This document shows positions 26,195 to 36,477 of a DNA stretch of 64,000 nucleotides, piece by piece. The position numbers and the translations under genes were made by a program. The DNA comes from Paramesorhizobium endophyticum. Lineage in GTDB: Bacteria; Pseudomonadota; Alphaproteobacteria; Rhizobiales; Rhizobiaceae. How positions within the stretch are numbered: position 1 is the first letter of the stretch; the number at the start of each line of letters is the position of its first letter. The notes under the pieces were generated by a model. The model searched no databases. It saw only the letters and a list, made by a program, of their open reading frames with translations, and had not been told where the DNA came from. The stretch lies in NCBI RefSeq assembly GCF_014640615.1, contig NZ_BMHH01000003.1:241823-305822 (forward strand), read 5' to 3'.

Positions 26195-26412
26195 TGTTTT
26201 TATCCTTTAATTCGATCAGCAACTGACTCATACGCGGTATGTGGCATAGGCTCGCTTGCCTCAAAAAGCCAAGCGGCTCAAGGCCAATCGAGCCGACAGT
26301 GGCAGGCTATGCGAACGCCAAATCCACCCCTCTTTGTTTTGGGTAACAGGATGGCGTTTTTTCTGCAATCCGAAAATTGATTGTATTAAGAAACTATTGC
26401 AGCCTGCCGTTT

Positions 26413-27774
26413 TTACACGCCCAAAGACTTGAGTTTCCGATGAAGCGCCGACCGTTCCATGCCGACGAACTCGGCAGTGCGCGAGATGTTTCCTCCGAAG
26501 CGGTTGATCTGGGCGATCAGATATTCTTTCTCGAACAATTCCCGCGCCTCGCGCAGGGGCAGCGCCATGATGTGCTGATCGGATTCGGTCGGCGCGCGCG
26601 GCAGCGTGTCGCCGATCTCCGACGGCAGCAGGTCGGCGGTGATCACCGCGTCGGGATTGTCGCTGCGCGCCAGGATCATCAGCCGCTCCACATTGTTGCG
26701 CAGCTGGCGCACATTGCCCGGCCAGCTATGCGCCTGCAGAACGGCCATGGCGTCCGGCCCGATCTTGCGCGGCTTGATGCCCGACTGCTCGCCGATCTGC
26801 TTCATGAAAAACTCGACCAGCGCCGGAATGTCCTCGCGCCTTGCCGCCAGGCCCGGTACCATGACCGGCACGACCGCGAGACGGTGGAACAAATCCTCGC
26901 GGAACCGGCCTTCGGCGATCATCCCCTCGAGGTTCTGGGCCGTGGACGAAATGATGCGGACATCGACCTTGACCCGCTTCGTGCCGCCGACGCGCTCGAA
27001 CTGCTGGTCGACAAGCACGCGCAGGATTTTGTTCTGCGTCTCGCGCGGCATGTCGGCCACTTCGTCGAGATAGAGGATGCCGCCATGCGCCTCCTCCAGC
27101 GCGCCGACCTTGCGTTCGCCGCCGTCCATCTCGGTGCCGAAAAGCTCGATCTCCATGCGCTCCGGCGTGATCATCGCCGCGTTCAGCGTCACGAAGGGCC
27201 CATGGGCGCGGCTGGAAAGCGCATGGATGGTGCGCGCCACCAGTTCCTTTCCCGAGCCGGAGGGACCCATAATCATGATGCGGCTGTTGGTCGGCGCGAC
27301 GCGCTCGATGGTCTGGCGCAGATGGTTCATGGCGAGCGAACTGCCATGCAGTTCGAGGCTGTCGCCGCTGCGCTTGCGCAAGTCGGAAACTTCGCGCTTC
27401 AGCTTCGATGTTTCCAGCGCCCTTTCGGCGATGAGGATCAGCCGGTCCGCCTTGAACGGTTTTTCGATGAAATCATAGGCGCCGCGGCGGATGGCGGAGA
27501 CGGCGGTTTCGATATTGCCGTGGCCGGAAATCATCACTACCGGCAAACCGGGATGCCTGCTCTTGATCTCGTCGAGCAGCGCCAGGCCGTCGAGCCGGCT
27601 GCCCTGCATCCAGATATCGAGGAACACCAGCCTCGGCACCCGGTCGCCGATTGCCGCCAGAGCGCTGTCGGCGTCATGAGCCACGCGTGTTTCATGCCCC
27701 TCGTCGCTCAGGATACCGGCCACGAGATCACGGATATCTGCTTCGTCGTCCACAACAAGAATATCAGCCGCCAT
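26413..27774 (-). CDS. ntrX: Nitrogen assimilation response regulator NtrX
   Basis: 453 residues: receiver domain (ILVVDDEADIRDLV, phospho-acceptor Asp in VFLDIWMQG), AAA+ domain with Walker A GPSGSGKELVAR and Walker B GGILYLDEVADMP, and a C-terminal Fis-type HTH (NISRTAEFVGMERSALHRKL). The sigma-54 contact loop GAFTGA seen in NtrC is absent: the region reads TEMDGGERKVGALEEA. This is usual for alphaproteobacterial NtrX and suggests it does not act as a classical sigma-54 activator. It starts 4 nt after the ntrY stop. Confidence 0.95.
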   Translation of the reverse strand: MAADILVVDDEADIRDLVAGILSDEGHETRVAHDADSALAAIGDRVPRLVFLDIWMQGSRLDGLALLDEIKSRHPGLPVVMISGHGNIETAVSAIRRGAYDFIEKPFKADRLILIAERALETSKLKREVSDLRKRSGDSLELHGSSLAMNHLRQTIERVAPTNSRIMIMGPSGSGKELVARTIHALSSRAHGPFVTLNAAMITPERMEIELFGTEMDGGERKVGALEEAHGGILYLDEVADMPRETQNKILRVLVDQQFERVGGTKRVKVDVRIISSTAQNLEGMIAEGRFREDLFHRLAVVPVMVPGLAARREDIPALVEFFMKQIGEQSGIKPRKIGPDAMAVLQAHSWPGNVRQLRNNVERLMILARSDNPDAVITADLLPSEIGDTLPRAPTESDQHIMALPLREARELFEKEYLIAQINRFGGNISRTAEFVGMERSALHRKLKSLGV

Positions 27775-27778
27775 CAGT

Positions 27779-30034
27779 TCACCTGCCTGCCTTCGCCTTT
27801 ATCAGGGATTTCTCCCCACCCTCTTCCTTCGCGGGGAAGACCATGCGTATCATCGCGCCCTTGCCGCTGTGGAAATCCACCGGCGCGTCATGCAATTCCA
27901 TGTGCCCGCCATGTTCCTCGACGATTTTCTTGACGATGGCGAGGCCCAGCCCAGTGCCTTTCTCGCGCGTCGTCATATAGGGCTCCAGCAGCCGCTGCCG
28001 GTTCTCGCCCGGCAGGCCCTTGCCATTGTCGATCACCTCCACGACCAGCTGCCCGTCCTCGCGGAAGGCGCGGACCAGGATATGCCCCCCGCCCCTCTCC
28101 TCCTTCGGCACGGCGTCGATCGCCTCGCTGGCGTTCTTGATGACGTTGCCGAATGCCTGTCCGAGCAGGCGGCTGTCGAAATCGCCGACCAGCGGCTCAC
28201 CATTGAAGGCGTGCTCGAACCGGATATCGCTGCGGCTCACCTCGATCAGGAATGCCGCCTCGCGCAGCGCCTCGCGCAGATCCATCGGCTTGATTTCGGG
28301 CTTCGGCATGCGCGCGAAGGCCGAGAATTCGTCGACCATGCGGCCTATGTCGCCCACCTGCCGGATGATTGTCTCCGTACATTGGTCGAACACCTCGCGG
28401 TCCTCGGTGATGACCTTGCCATAGCGCCGGCGTATCCGCTCGGCGGAAAGCTGGATCGGGGTCAGCGGGTTCTTTATCTCGTGCGCGATGCGGCGCGCGA
28501 CATCCGCCCAGGCAGATGAGCGCTGCGCCTGCACGAGATCGGTGATGTCGTCCACCGTCACCACATAGGAATGCTCGTCCGATTGAGCGTCTTCCACCGT
28601 CACCTGCACGTTGAAGGTCCGCGCCGCGCCGCCCCGTGTCATGGTCACCTGCTCGCGATTGACCGGGCGTCTTGCCGAGCGCGCGATTTCGAAGACCTGG
28701 CCGATTTCCGGCGCGATCCCCGACAGGCTCTTGCCGATGGCCTTGCTCGCCTTGATGCCGAACATATGCTCCGCCGAGCGGTTGACGATGCTGATGAGCC
28801 CGTCCGTATCGATGCCGATGACACCAGCGGTGACGCCGGACAGCACCGCTTCCGAAAACCGGCGTCGCTCGTCGATCTGGTCCTTGGCGGCGATCAGCTC
28901 GTTGCGCTGGCTATTCAGCTCCGCCACCATGTTGTTGAAGGTGCCGGACAAGGCGCCCACATCGCCATCGGAGCTTCTGACCGGAACGGACACGTCGAGA
29001 TTACCCGACGCCACATCGTCGGCCGCGCCGATCAGCAGGCGGATAGGCCGCACCAGCCGGTCGGCGACGGCAATGCCCGTCCATATGGCCGAAAGCAGCA
29101 CAACCAGCGTCAAGCCGAAATAGAGCAGCGCAAAGGCGAACTGCGTCGGAATGCGGTTCGCTTCCATAGCCTGATAGCGCTGCCTGTTGGCCTCCATCAG
29201 ATTCATCGAATCGAGGATCTGCGGCTCGACCTGGCGGATCGTGTAGAGATAGGCGTCCGGTATCTGGCGCATCTTGATGATGGCGCCGACATAATGGGTC
29301 GTACCGGGGGGAATCAGAACGGCCTTGCCGTCTTGTGCGGTTTCCAACGTCCCGGGTGGGGGCGGCGGCAGCGCCTTCTCGGAGCCGAGATCGCTTTTCA
29401 GGATGATGTCGCCATTCTCGCGCAGGAGGAAGGCGCCCAGCATGCCGCGCCCCCGCGCCTGCAGCGACAACAATTTGATGAAGCCGCTGCGGTCCAGGCT
29501 ATAGAGCGTGCGCTGCGAATCGAGGTCCTGCAGCATCGAATAGGTCGTGCCCTGCAGGTTGCGGGCGGTTTCGTTGATATAGGCATCCGCGAGATTGCGT
29601 GAGGATTCGATGATCTGCTTGGTGTTCGTCTCGAACCAGCGGTCGAGGCCGAGATTGAGCGTGACCGAGGCGACGATCGCCACGATGATCGCGGGGATCG
29701 CGGCGATGAGGCAAAAAAGCGCGACGATGCGCACATGCAGCCGCGCCGCCGCCCTGCCATGGCGTCTTGCATGGACGATGCGGTAGATTTCCCGGCAGAT
29801 GAGCAGGATGAGCACCAGGATCAGCGCCACGTTGATCGTCGTCAGCGCCAGCGTCACGGTCCGGTCGGGGGTGATCGGCGTCAATCCGATCAGGATGACG
29901 AAGGACACCGCCGCCGTCACCAGCGCCGTGATGACGGTGATGATGCCAGGCAGGGCGAGCAGCTTGCGCCCCTCGCCATTGCGGGAGGATGCGGTCAGTT
30001 GCTCTAGAAGACTCAACCGATTCAATATCGCCAT
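27779..30034 (-). CDS. ntrY: Nitrogen regulation sensor histidine kinase NtrY
   Basis: 751 residues from ATG 30034 (an ATG at 30076 is in frame but lies inside the upstream palindrome). Four membrane segments are visible (near residues 25-50, 60-83, 95-125 and 310-335) with a periplasmic loop between the last two. They are followed by HAMP (VADRLVRPIRLLIGAADDVA), PAS, HisKA with the phospho-His in [20 protein letters not shown], and HATPase (DNGKGLP, GTGLGLAIVKKIVEEHGG). It phosphorylates NtrX. GGAAG precedes the start. Confidence 0.95.
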   Translation of the reverse strand: MAILNRLSLLEQLTASSRNGEGRKLLALPGIITVITALVTAAVSFVILIGLTPITPDRTVTLALTTINVALILVLILLICREIYRIVHARRHGRAAARLHVRIVALFCLIAAIPAIIVAIVASVTLNLGLDRWFETNTKQIIESSRNLADAYINETARNLQGTTYSMLQDLDSQRTLYSLDRSGFIKLLSLQARGRGMLGAFLLRENGDIILKSDLGSEKALPPPPPGTLETAQDGKAVLIPPGTTHYVGAIIKMRQIPDAYLYTIRQVEPQILDSMNLMEANRQRYQAMEANRIPTQFAFALLYFGLTLVVLLSAIWTGIAVADRLVRPIRLLIGAADDVASGNLDVSVPVRSSDGDVGALSGTFNNMVAELNSQRNELIAAKDQIDERRRFSEAVLSGVTAGVIGIDTDGLISIVNRSAEHMFGIKASKAIGKSLSGIAPEIGQVFEIARSARRPVNREQVTMTRGGAARTFNVQVTVEDAQSDEHSYVVTVDDITDLVQAQRSSAWADVARRIAHEIKNPLTPIQLSAERIRRRYGKVITEDREVFDQCTETIIRQVGDIGRMVDEFSAFARMPKPEIKPMDLREALREAAFLIEVSRSDIRFEHAFNGEPLVGDFDSRLLGQAFGNVIKNASEAIDAVPKEERGGGHILVRAFREDGQLVVEVIDNGKGLPGENRQRLLEPYMTTREKGTGLGLAIVKKIVEEHGGHMELHDAPVDFHSGKGAMIRMVFPAKEEGGEKSLIKAKAGR

Positions 30035-30051
30035 GACTTCCAATTTAAACG

Positions 30052-30095
30052 AATGCGTTGCATCAGTGCAACGCATTGTGGCGAAATTGCAACGC
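30052..30095. promoter_or_regulatory. Palindrome plus third half-site upstream of ntrY
   Basis: AATGCGTTGCA (30052-30062) and TGCAACGCATT (30067-30077) form a perfect 11-bp inverted repeat with a 4-nt spacer. A further TGCAACGC occurs at 30088-30095, exactly 21 bp (two helical turns) from the one at 30067. The array lies 17 nt upstream of the ntrY ATG, in the divergent region facing the deacetylase gene. It looks like an operator or an mRNA hairpin near the ntrY ribosome-binding site. Confidence 0.5.
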
Positions 30096-30270
30096 TTTTG
30101 ACGAGGCTACGGCGAAAATTGTGAAAAGCCTCGGAATGAAAGCCTCGCATTGCAGAAGTTGCGAATTGCCGTCACGAGATGTAACCAATTTCCTCAATGC
30201 AGCCGTCAAACTTGCCTGGGAATTTGCCGTTTTGAAAAGCTTTCACCTGCTGATTCCCCGCGGCGCGATC

Positions 30271-31299
30271 ATGCGTTATGTGAAATATGCTACAATACGC
30301 GCGGGCCTTGAGGCGGTTGCACTTTCACGGCTAGGGAGGTTCTTTCCATCATCCGGCGGACGCGGGGTGATCTTCACGCTCCACCATGTCCGTCCGGAGA
30401 CGGAAACCGGCTTTGCGCCCAATGCCCATCTATCCGTTACCTCGGAATTCCTGGAACAGGCAATCGATGCGGCCTTGGCGCATGGTCTCCTGCCCGTTCA
30501 CCTACATGACCTTCCAGCGCTGCTGGCAAACCCCAACGATAAACGTACATTCGTTGCCTTCACGCTCGATGACGGCTACCGGAACAATGCGGCGTTTGCG
30601 GCGCCGGTCTTCCGCAAATTCAAAGTGCCCTATACGATCTTTGTCGCGCCGGGATTTGTCGAGCGGACACGCACAATCTGGTGGGAAACTGCGGCGGCGG
30701 CGATAAAAGACGCCTCTGTGATCCGCTTCGATTTCGGCGATGGGCCGGAGGTGATCGAAACGGCGACGGTGACCCAGAAATTCGCGGCATTCGAGCGTTT
30801 GGCTGCCTTCGTCCACTCAACGGACGAAGACGAAGCGGTGCGAAAGATCGATGAGATGGCAATAGCTCACCGGATCGATCCGATGGCCATTGTCGACGAT
30901 CTCGTCATGAACGAACGGGAATTGCTGGAACTGGCAAGGGATCCGCTCGTTCATTTCGGCGCGCACACCGTCACGCATGTGAACCTGCGTAGGGTAAGTG
31001 CGGAACGCCTTGACCGGGAAATTCGGCTCTCGGCGGATGCCATAGAGCGCTATGTGGGCATTCGTCCCCGTTCGTTCTCCTACCCCTATGGCTTTCCCTC
31101 CGCTGCTGGAGAACGAGAATTTCGCGCGGCGGCGGATGCGGGCTTTACCGTCGCCGTCACGACACAGCCGGGGGTGTTGAGCCGCGCTAGCCTTGATAAG
31201 CCGACAGGACTGCCACGCGTGTCGCTGAATGGGCATTACCAGAAGAAGCGTTATGTCGAGGCGCTGATATCGGGGCTGCTGTTTCGCATAATGAGATGA
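30271..31299 (+). CDS. Polysaccharide deacetylase family protein (NodB-like)
   Basis: 342 residues from ATG 30271. The metal site of carbohydrate esterase family 4 is visible: catalytic DD in FTLDDGYRNN, and the H-x(3)-H pair in FGAHTVTHVNLRRV, with SYPYG later. A GVIFTLHHVRPE strand begins the barrel. Such enzymes remove N-acetyl groups from polysaccharides or chitin-like oligomers. No clear signal peptide is seen. The upstream frame to 30058 runs through the regulatory palindrome and is unlikely to be translated. It sits on the opposite strand between ntrC and ntrY. Confidence 0.85.
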   Translation: MRYVKYATIRAGLEAVALSRLGRFFPSSGGRGVIFTLHHVRPETETGFAPNAHLSVTSEFLEQAIDAALAHGLLPVHLHDLPALLANPNDKRTFVAFTLDDGYRNNAAFAAPVFRKFKVPYTIFVAPGFVERTRTIWWETAAAAIKDASVIRFDFGDGPEVIETATVTQKFAAFERLAAFVHSTDEDEAVRKIDEMAIAHRIDPMAIVDDLVMNERELLELARDPLVHFGAHTVTHVNLRRVSAERLDREIRLSADAIERYVGIRPRSFSYPYGFPSAAGEREFRAAADAGFTVAVTTQPGVLSRASLDKPTGLPRVSLNGHYQKKRYVEALISGLLFRIMR

Positions 31300-31385
31300 A
31301 TTGGTGTGATATCGGGACGTCCGCGGCTGCGCGCCCTCCTTCCCCCTTGCGGGGAAGGTGCCCGCGTTAGCGGGCGGATGGGGGT

Positions 31386-31469
31386 GGTGACGTTTGCGCT
31401 TGCTTCGAAGAATGTAGCGTACGCGTTGGTGACGTTTGCGCTTGCTTCGAAGAATGTAGCGTACGCGTC
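31386..31469. repeat. 42-bp tandem duplication (two copies)
   Basis: The unit beginning GGTGACGTTTGCGCTTGCTT is repeated with period 42 (31386-31427 and 31428-31469), identical except the last base. Around it lie CCTTCCCCCTTGCGGGGAAGG (31339-31359) and CCCTCCCCACAAGGGGGAGGG (31491-31511), each self-complementary. It is part of a compound intergenic repeat between the deacetylase and ntrC, similar in end sequences to the one at 41830-41900. Confidence 0.85.
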
Positions 31470-31531
31470 ACCACCCGACCCTTCGGGCCACCCTCCCCAC
31501 AAGGGGGAGGGAAGGTGCGAGCCGGAATGCC

Positions 31532-32986
31532 CTACCCCTTCGCCCCCCGGTAAATATTCACCCCCAGCTCCCGGATCTTCTTCCGCAGCGTATTGCGGTT
31601 GAGCCCCAGCAGATCCGCCGCCTTGATCTGGTTGCCGCGCGTGGCGGTGAGGCAGGCGAGGATCAGCGGGTATTCCATTTCCGCCAGCACACGCTGGTAA
31701 AGGCCCGGGGGCGGCAGGTCGGAGCCGAAGGAGGCGAAATAGCGCTGCATGTTGACCTCCACCGCCTGGGCGATGGTCATATTGTCAGAGACGAGCGATC
31801 CGCTGACCGGCTCCGGCCCATGCAAATCGGATTTCAGCTCCGCCTCGATCACTTCAGGCGCGATCTCCTCCTGCGGGTAGAGCGCCGCCAGACGCCGCAC
31901 CATGTTTTCCAGTTCGCGGACATTGCCTGGCCATGGATAGCGGCGCATCAGGTCGATGCCCGCCGCGGTGATGTGCTTTTCCGGCAGGCCGTCCTTCACT
32001 GCCTGCTTGAAGAAATGCCGCACGAGATCGGGAATGTCCTCGCTCCTCTCGCGCAAAGGCGGCAGGCGGAGCGGCACCACGTTCAGGCGGTAATAGAGGT
32101 CTTCGCGGAAAAGCCCCTGATTGATGAGGATGCGCAAATCCTTATTGGTCGCCGCGACGATGCGCACATCGGTCTTGATCGGCGTGCGCCCGCCGACCGT
32201 CATATATTCGCCCTGCTGGAGCACGCGCAGCAGCCGCGTTTGCGCCTCCATCGGCATGTCGCCGATTTCATCGAGGAACAGTGTGCCGCCATCGGCCTGC
32301 TCGAAACGCCCGCTGGAGCGGTTCTGTGCGCCGGTGAAGGCGCCCTTCTCATGGCCGAACAGTTCGGATTCGATCAGATCGCGCGGGATCGCCGCCATAT
32401 TGATGGCCACGAACGGCCCCTTGCGGCGGCGGCCATATTCATGCAGCGCGCGGGCGACGAGTTCCTTGCCGGTGCCGGACTCGCCGGTGATCATCACGGT
32501 CAGATCCGTCTGCATCATCCGCGCGAGCACACGATAGATATCCTGCATCGCCGGCGAGCGGCCGACGAGCGGCATGTTCTCGCCCTGCTCTTCCGCGCCC
32601 CGCACCTCGAGCTTTTTCTTTGGCTCGCAAAGCGCCCTGCCGACAATGCTGACGAGCTCCGTCAGGTCGAAGGGTTTGGGCAGATATTCATAGGCCCCGG
32701 CCTCCGAGGCCTTGATTGCGGTCATGAAGGTGTTCTGCGCGCTCATGACCAGCACGGGCAAATCGGGCCGGGATTTTTTGATGCGCGGCAGGAGGTCGAA
32801 GGCATTCTCGTCCGGCATCACCACATCGGTGATGACGAGATCGCCATCGCCGCCGGAAATCCAGCGCCAGAGCGTGGCGGCATTTGAGGTGACGCGGACG
32901 TCATAACCGGCGCGCGACAGCGCCTGGTTCAAAACAGTGCGGATCGCGGCATCGTCATCGGCGATGAGTATGCTGCCCAGGCTCAT
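31532..32986 (-). CDS. ntrC: Nitrogen regulation response regulator NtrC
   Basis: 484 residues. Receiver domain ([14 protein letters not shown]; phospho-Asp in [14 protein letters not shown]), sigma-54 AAA+ domain with Walker [13 protein letters not shown], the intact sigma-54 contact motif in [12 protein letters not shown] and Walker [14 protein letters not shown], then a Fis-type HTH ([20 protein letters not shown]). It activates sigma-54 promoters for nitrogen assimilation. Its ATG overlaps the ntrB stop (ATGA), so expression is coupled. Confidence 0.97.
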   Translation of the reverse strand: MSLGSILIADDDAAIRTVLNQALSRAGYDVRVTSNAATLWRWISGGDGDLVITDVVMPDENAFDLLPRIKKSRPDLPVLVMSAQNTFMTAIKASEAGAYEYLPKPFDLTELVSIVGRALCEPKKKLEVRGAEEQGENMPLVGRSPAMQDIYRVLARMMQTDLTVMITGESGTGKELVARALHEYGRRRKGPFVAINMAAIPRDLIESELFGHEKGAFTGAQNRSSGRFEQADGGTLFLDEIGDMPMEAQTRLLRVLQQGEYMTVGGRTPIKTDVRIVAATNKDLRILINQGLFREDLYYRLNVVPLRLPPLRERSEDIPDLVRHFFKQAVKDGLPEKHITAAGIDLMRRYPWPGNVRELENMVRRLAALYPQEEIAPEVIEAELKSDLHGPEPVSGSLVSDNMTIAQAVEVNMQRYFASFGSDLPPPGLYQRVLAEMEYPLILACLTATRGNQIKAADLLGLNRNTLRKKIRELGVNIYRGAKG

Positions 32987-34122
32987 GCGTCGGTTCCTGT
33001 CATTTTGTGGCTGTTGGTTTCCGTCTCTTCGCCTTTCCAGGCGGGCATGAGAATGCGGAAGGTGGTGCGCTTGCCTTGGCTATCGCATTCGATCACGCCG
33101 CCATGGTCGCCGACAATCTTGGCGACCAGGGCAAGGCCAAGGCCGGAGCCGTTGGGCTTGGTGGTAACGAACGGATCGAAGAGATGCGGCAGCAGGTCAG
33201 GCGGTACGCCCGGCCCGGTGTCATGTACGCAGAACTCCAGCGGCAGCGCCACACGGTCGCGCACGCCGGGCACGGAAAGCCGTATGCCGGGGCGGTAGGC
33301 GGTCGAAAGCGTGATCTCCCCCGCCTCGTCATGGCCGATGGCTTCGGCGGCATTCTTCACTAGATTAAGGAATATCTGCACCAGCTGGTCGCGATTGGCA
33401 TAGACCGGCGGCAGCGAGGGATCGTAATCCTCGACGAATTTGATGTGGCTGGCAAAACCGTTGCGGGCGATGGCCTTCACATGGTCGAGCACGACATGGA
33501 TATTGACCGCCTCGCGGTCGATAGGACGCTCGTCCGAGAAGACCTCCATGCGGTCCACCAGCGAGACGATCCGATCCGTTTCGTCGGTGATGAGCCGGGT
33601 CAGGGAACGGTCCTCGTCGCTGACAACGCTTTCCAGAAGCTGCGCCGCGCCGCGAATGCCCGACAGAGGGTTCTTGATTTCATGGGCCAGCATCGAGGCA
33701 AGCCCGGTGACCGAGCGCGCCGCGCCGCGATGGGTCATCTGCCGGTCGAGCTTCTCCGCCATCGATTTTTCTTTGAAGAGGATGACGACGGCGCCCGGAA
33801 ATTCGCTCACGGGCGTCACATAGATATCCACCACCCGGTCGCTACCGAGACGAGGCGAGGAGATATCGACGCGGTATTCGTTGACCGGCGATGGATGCGC
33901 CCTCACCTGCTCCACCAGCGCCGTGAGCGGGCTGCCGAAGGGCAGGAAGGCGTCGAGCTTGTTGCGGGCGAGGATGTTCGAGCTGGAGCGGAAAAACTGT
34001 TCCGCATCCGCATTGGCGAAGGTGATGTAGCCTTCCGCATCCACCATGATGACGGGATGACTGATCGTATTGAGCACGATCGAGGCCATCGCCTCGGTTG
34101 CCGACTTCTCGCGCACGTTCAT
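32983..34122 (-). CDS. ntrB: Nitrogen regulation sensor histidine kinase NtrB
   Basis: 379 residues from ATG 34122. A PAS domain is at about 15-120 ([20 protein letters not shown]), then HisKA with phospho-His in [20 protein letters not shown], and the ATPase domain ([28 protein letters not shown]). No membrane segments, so it is cytoplasmic and expected to respond to PII proteins. Its ATG overlaps the dusB stop codon; a GTG one codon earlier is possible. dusB, ntrB and ntrC form one operon. Confidence 0.96.
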   Translation of the reverse strand: MNVREKSATEAMASIVLNTISHPVIMVDAEGYITFANADAEQFFRSSSNILARNKLDAFLPFGSPLTALVEQVRAHPSPVNEYRVDISSPRLGSDRVVDIYVTPVSEFPGAVVILFKEKSMAEKLDRQMTHRGAARSVTGLASMLAHEIKNPLSGIRGAAQLLESVVSDEDRSLTRLITDETDRIVSLVDRMEVFSDERPIDREAVNIHVVLDHVKAIARNGFASHIKFVEDYDPSLPPVYANRDQLVQIFLNLVKNAAEAIGHDEAGEITLSTAYRPGIRLSVPGVRDRVALPLEFCVHDTGPGVPPDLLPHLFDPFVTTKPNGSGLGLALVAKIVGDHGGVIECDSQGKRTTFRILMPAWKGEETETNSHKMTGTDA

Positions 34123-35135
34123 CACGCCACCTTCTTCATTTCGATTGGCTGGGAAAAGGCTTGGGTCAGTTTCCGGATGACGGCGGCGGGGTCGGTTTCC
34201 GTCATGATCGCCGCCCGGTCGCCTGCGGACAAGCCGCTCGCATGGCGGTCGAGATACCAGCCCAGATGCTTGCGGGCATGGCGGGTTCCGGTGGACGCGC
34301 CGTAATGATCGAGCATCGCCTCGTAATGGGCGATGACGTAATGAAGGATATCGCCCGGCTTCGCCGGCGTTCCGCTGGCAATTTCTCCCGCCAGCCAGGG
34401 CTGCCCATAGCTCCCCCGGCCGATCATCACCCCATCCGCGCCTGACCGGACGAGTATCTCCTTGGCATCCGCCGCCGAGAGCACATCGCCATTGGCGACG
34501 AGCGGAATCCTGATCGCCTCGCGCACCGCGCGGATGGCGTCCCAGTCGGCCTTGCCCTCATAGAACTGGCAGCGGGTGCGGCCATGAACCGTCACCATGC
34601 GTACCCCCGCCTCTTCGGCGCGGCGGGCGAGTTCCGGCGCGTTGATGCTCTTCTCGTCCCAGCCGAGCCGCATCTTGAGCGTCACCGGCACCTGCACGGC
34701 CTTCACCGTCGCCTCGACCAAAGTCATGGCATGGTCGAGATCGCGCATCAGCGCCGAGCCGGAATAGCCGCCCGTCACCTTCTTGGCCGGGCAGCCCATA
34801 TTGATATCGATGATATGAGCGCCCTCGCCTTCCGCGATACGCGCCGCCTCGCCCATCCAGCGCGCCTCGCGCCCCGCGAGCTGCACCACATGGGTCTCCA
34901 GCCCCTCGCCCATCATACGGGTCAGGCTTTCACGGTCGCGCGAGCACAGTTCCGCGCTCGCCACCATCTCCGAGACGACCATGCCCGCCCCCGCCGCCCA
35001 TGCCAGCTTGCGAAAAGGGAGATCCGATACGCCCGACATCGGCGCCAGAAATACGCGGTTGCGCAATCTGATATCGCCTACGTATAAAGCTTCACCGAGA
35101 TTGATCACGCTCGCCATTGCCTGTTTCATGTGCAT
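34122..35135 (-). CDS. dusB: tRNA-dihydrouridine synthase (DusB/NifR3)
   Basis: 337 residues. TIM-barrel flavoprotein with [20 protein letters not shown], the catalytic cysteine loop [19 protein letters not shown] and the FMN-binding [16 protein letters not shown] and [13 protein letters not shown] segments. It reduces uridines in the tRNA D-loop. In proteobacteria this gene (also called nifR3) heads the ntrBC operon, as here. Starts at Met1, Met3 or Met7 are all possible. Confidence 0.95.
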   Translation of the reverse strand: MHMKQAMASVINLGEALYVGDIRLRNRVFLAPMSGVSDLPFRKLAWAAGAGMVVSEMVASAELCSRDRESLTRMMGEGLETHVVQLAGREARWMGEAARIAEGEGAHIIDINMGCPAKKVTGGYSGSALMRDLDHAMTLVEATVKAVQVPVTLKMRLGWDEKSINAPELARRAEEAGVRMVTVHGRTRCQFYEGKADWDAIRAVREAIRIPLVANGDVLSAADAKEILVRSGADGVMIGRGSYGQPWLAGEIASGTPAKPGDILHYVIAHYEAMLDHYGASTGTRHARKHLGWYLDRHASGLSAGDRAAIMTETDPAAVIRKLTQAFSQPIEMKKVA

Positions 35136-35283
35136 TGCTCTTGGTTAGCCTAGTCATTAGACAGGAAGAAGAATTTCCGCAAGGAAAAGCAGTGCTTGGC
35201 AACGATGGCATTGATTCCCGTCTGGTATTTCCCCACAGCAGGCATTAATCCGGCATCGAAGCAGAAAATAAGGCAGAAGTACC

Positions 35284-36477
35284 ATTAAAGTCGCAGCCGT
35301 CATTGTCGCAGCCGGCCGTGGAGAGCGTGCCGGCCAGAGCACCGAAGGGCCGAAGCAATATAGGCGCATCGGCGGCGAAGCCGTGCTTGCGCATACGCTG
35401 CGCGCCTTTTTCGACTGTCTGCAGATCGCCCATGTCGTCAGTGTGATTCACCCCGACGACCATCAACTTTACGAGCAGACGACAGGGGAACTCGGCGCGC
35501 GGGCGATCGTCGTCACCGGCGGTCCGACGCGACAGGAATCGACCCGGCTCGGGCTTCTGGCGCTCACCGCGCACCAGCCGGATTACGTGCTGATTCATGA
35601 TGGCGTCCGCCCGTTCATCGCGCAGGACCTTCTCCAGCGCATCATCCGCACGCTGCACCCGGCTATCGGCGTGCTCCCGGCGCTTGCCGTTTCCGATACG
35701 CTGAAGCAGGCGGGGCCGGACGCGCATGTGAAGACGACCGTGCCGCGAGCGGGCCTCTATGCAGCGCAAACGCCGCAGGCCTTCCCCTTCGGCCCGATCC
35801 TCGACGCCCATGAAGCCGCATGGCGCGTCGGCCGCGCGGATTTCACCGACGATTCCGCCATCGCCGAATGGCACGGGCTTGCGATGCGCGTGGTGGAAGG
35901 CTCCGCCGACAATACCAAACTCACCTGGGCGAAGGATATCGAAATGGCCGACAAGCGGTTCGCGCAGGAGCGCGGAATGTTCCCTGACGTGCGTACAGGG
36001 AATGGCTATGACGTCCACGCCTTCGAGCCGGGCGACCATGTGACGCTGTGCGGCGTGGAAATCCCCTACACGCAAAAACTCTCCGGCCATTCGGATGCCG
36101 ATGTCGGCCTCCATGCCCTCACCGACGCCCTGCTCGCGACGCGGGGCGCCGGGGATATCGGCACGCATTTTCCCCCCTCCGACCCGCAATGGAAGGGGGC
36201 CGCCTCCCGCATTTTCGTCGAGCACGCGGTCAAGCTGGTACGGGAAAAGGGCGGGCGGATCGCCAATGCGGATATCACGCTGATCTGCGAAGCGCCAAAG
36301 GTCGGCCCGCATCGCGAGCGCATGACCGCCGCCCTCGCCGATATGCTTGGCATTGCGCCGGATCGCATCTCGATCAAGGCAACCACCAATGAGAAACTTG
36401 GGTTTATAGGGCGCGGCGAAGGCATCGCGGCCATCGCCACCGCAACTGTCATCTACCCGGGAGAGGTGCCCGAATGA
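35284..36477 (+). CDS. ispDF: Bifunctional IspD/IspF (MEP isoprenoid pathway), probable ATT start
   Basis: The fused enzyme has IspD (CDP-ME synthase) first, with the CTP-binding loop [12 protein letters not shown], and IspF (MECDP synthase) from about residue 235, with GNGYDVHAF and [18 protein letters not shown]. The conserved IspD beginning reads [13 protein letters not shown] from ATT 35284. A TAA in the same frame at 35269-35271 closes off anything further upstream, and no ATG, GTG or TTG occurs until GTG 35383, which lies beyond the catalytic loop. AAGGCAG is 7 nt before ATT. I therefore place the start at ATT; an upstream frameshift is the alternative. The cinA ATG overlaps its stop. 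Confidence 0.85.
   Translation: MKVAAVIVAAGRGERAGQSTEGPKQYRRIGGEAVLAHTLRAFFDCLQIAHVVSVIHPDDHQLYEQTTGELGARAIVVTGGPTRQESTRLGLLALTAHQPDYVLIHDGVRPFIAQDLLQRIIRTLHPAIGVLPALAVSDTLKQAGPDAHVKTTVPRAGLYAAQTPQAFPFGPILDAHEAAWRVGRADFTDDSAIAEWHGLAMRVVEGSADNTKLTWAKDIEMADKRFAQERGMFPDVRTGNGYDVHAFEPGDHVTLCGVEIPYTQKLSGHSDADVGLHALTDALLATRGAGDIGTHFPPSDPQWKGAASRIFVEHAVKLVREKGGRIANADITLICEAPKVGPHRERMTAALADMLGIAPDRISIKATTNEKLGFIGRGEGIAAIATATVIYPGEVPE

Noticed and set aside
26413-27774. Loss of the sigma-54 contact motif in NtrX as a damaging mutation
   Set aside because: Absence of GAFTGA is, to my knowledge, usual in alphaproteobacterial NtrX, so it is annotated but not treated as novel.
35203-35288. 27-codon frame overlapping the ispDF start
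   Set aside because: No good ribosome-binding site and no recognisable sequence; reported only as an alternative explanation for the missing ispDF start, not as a gene.
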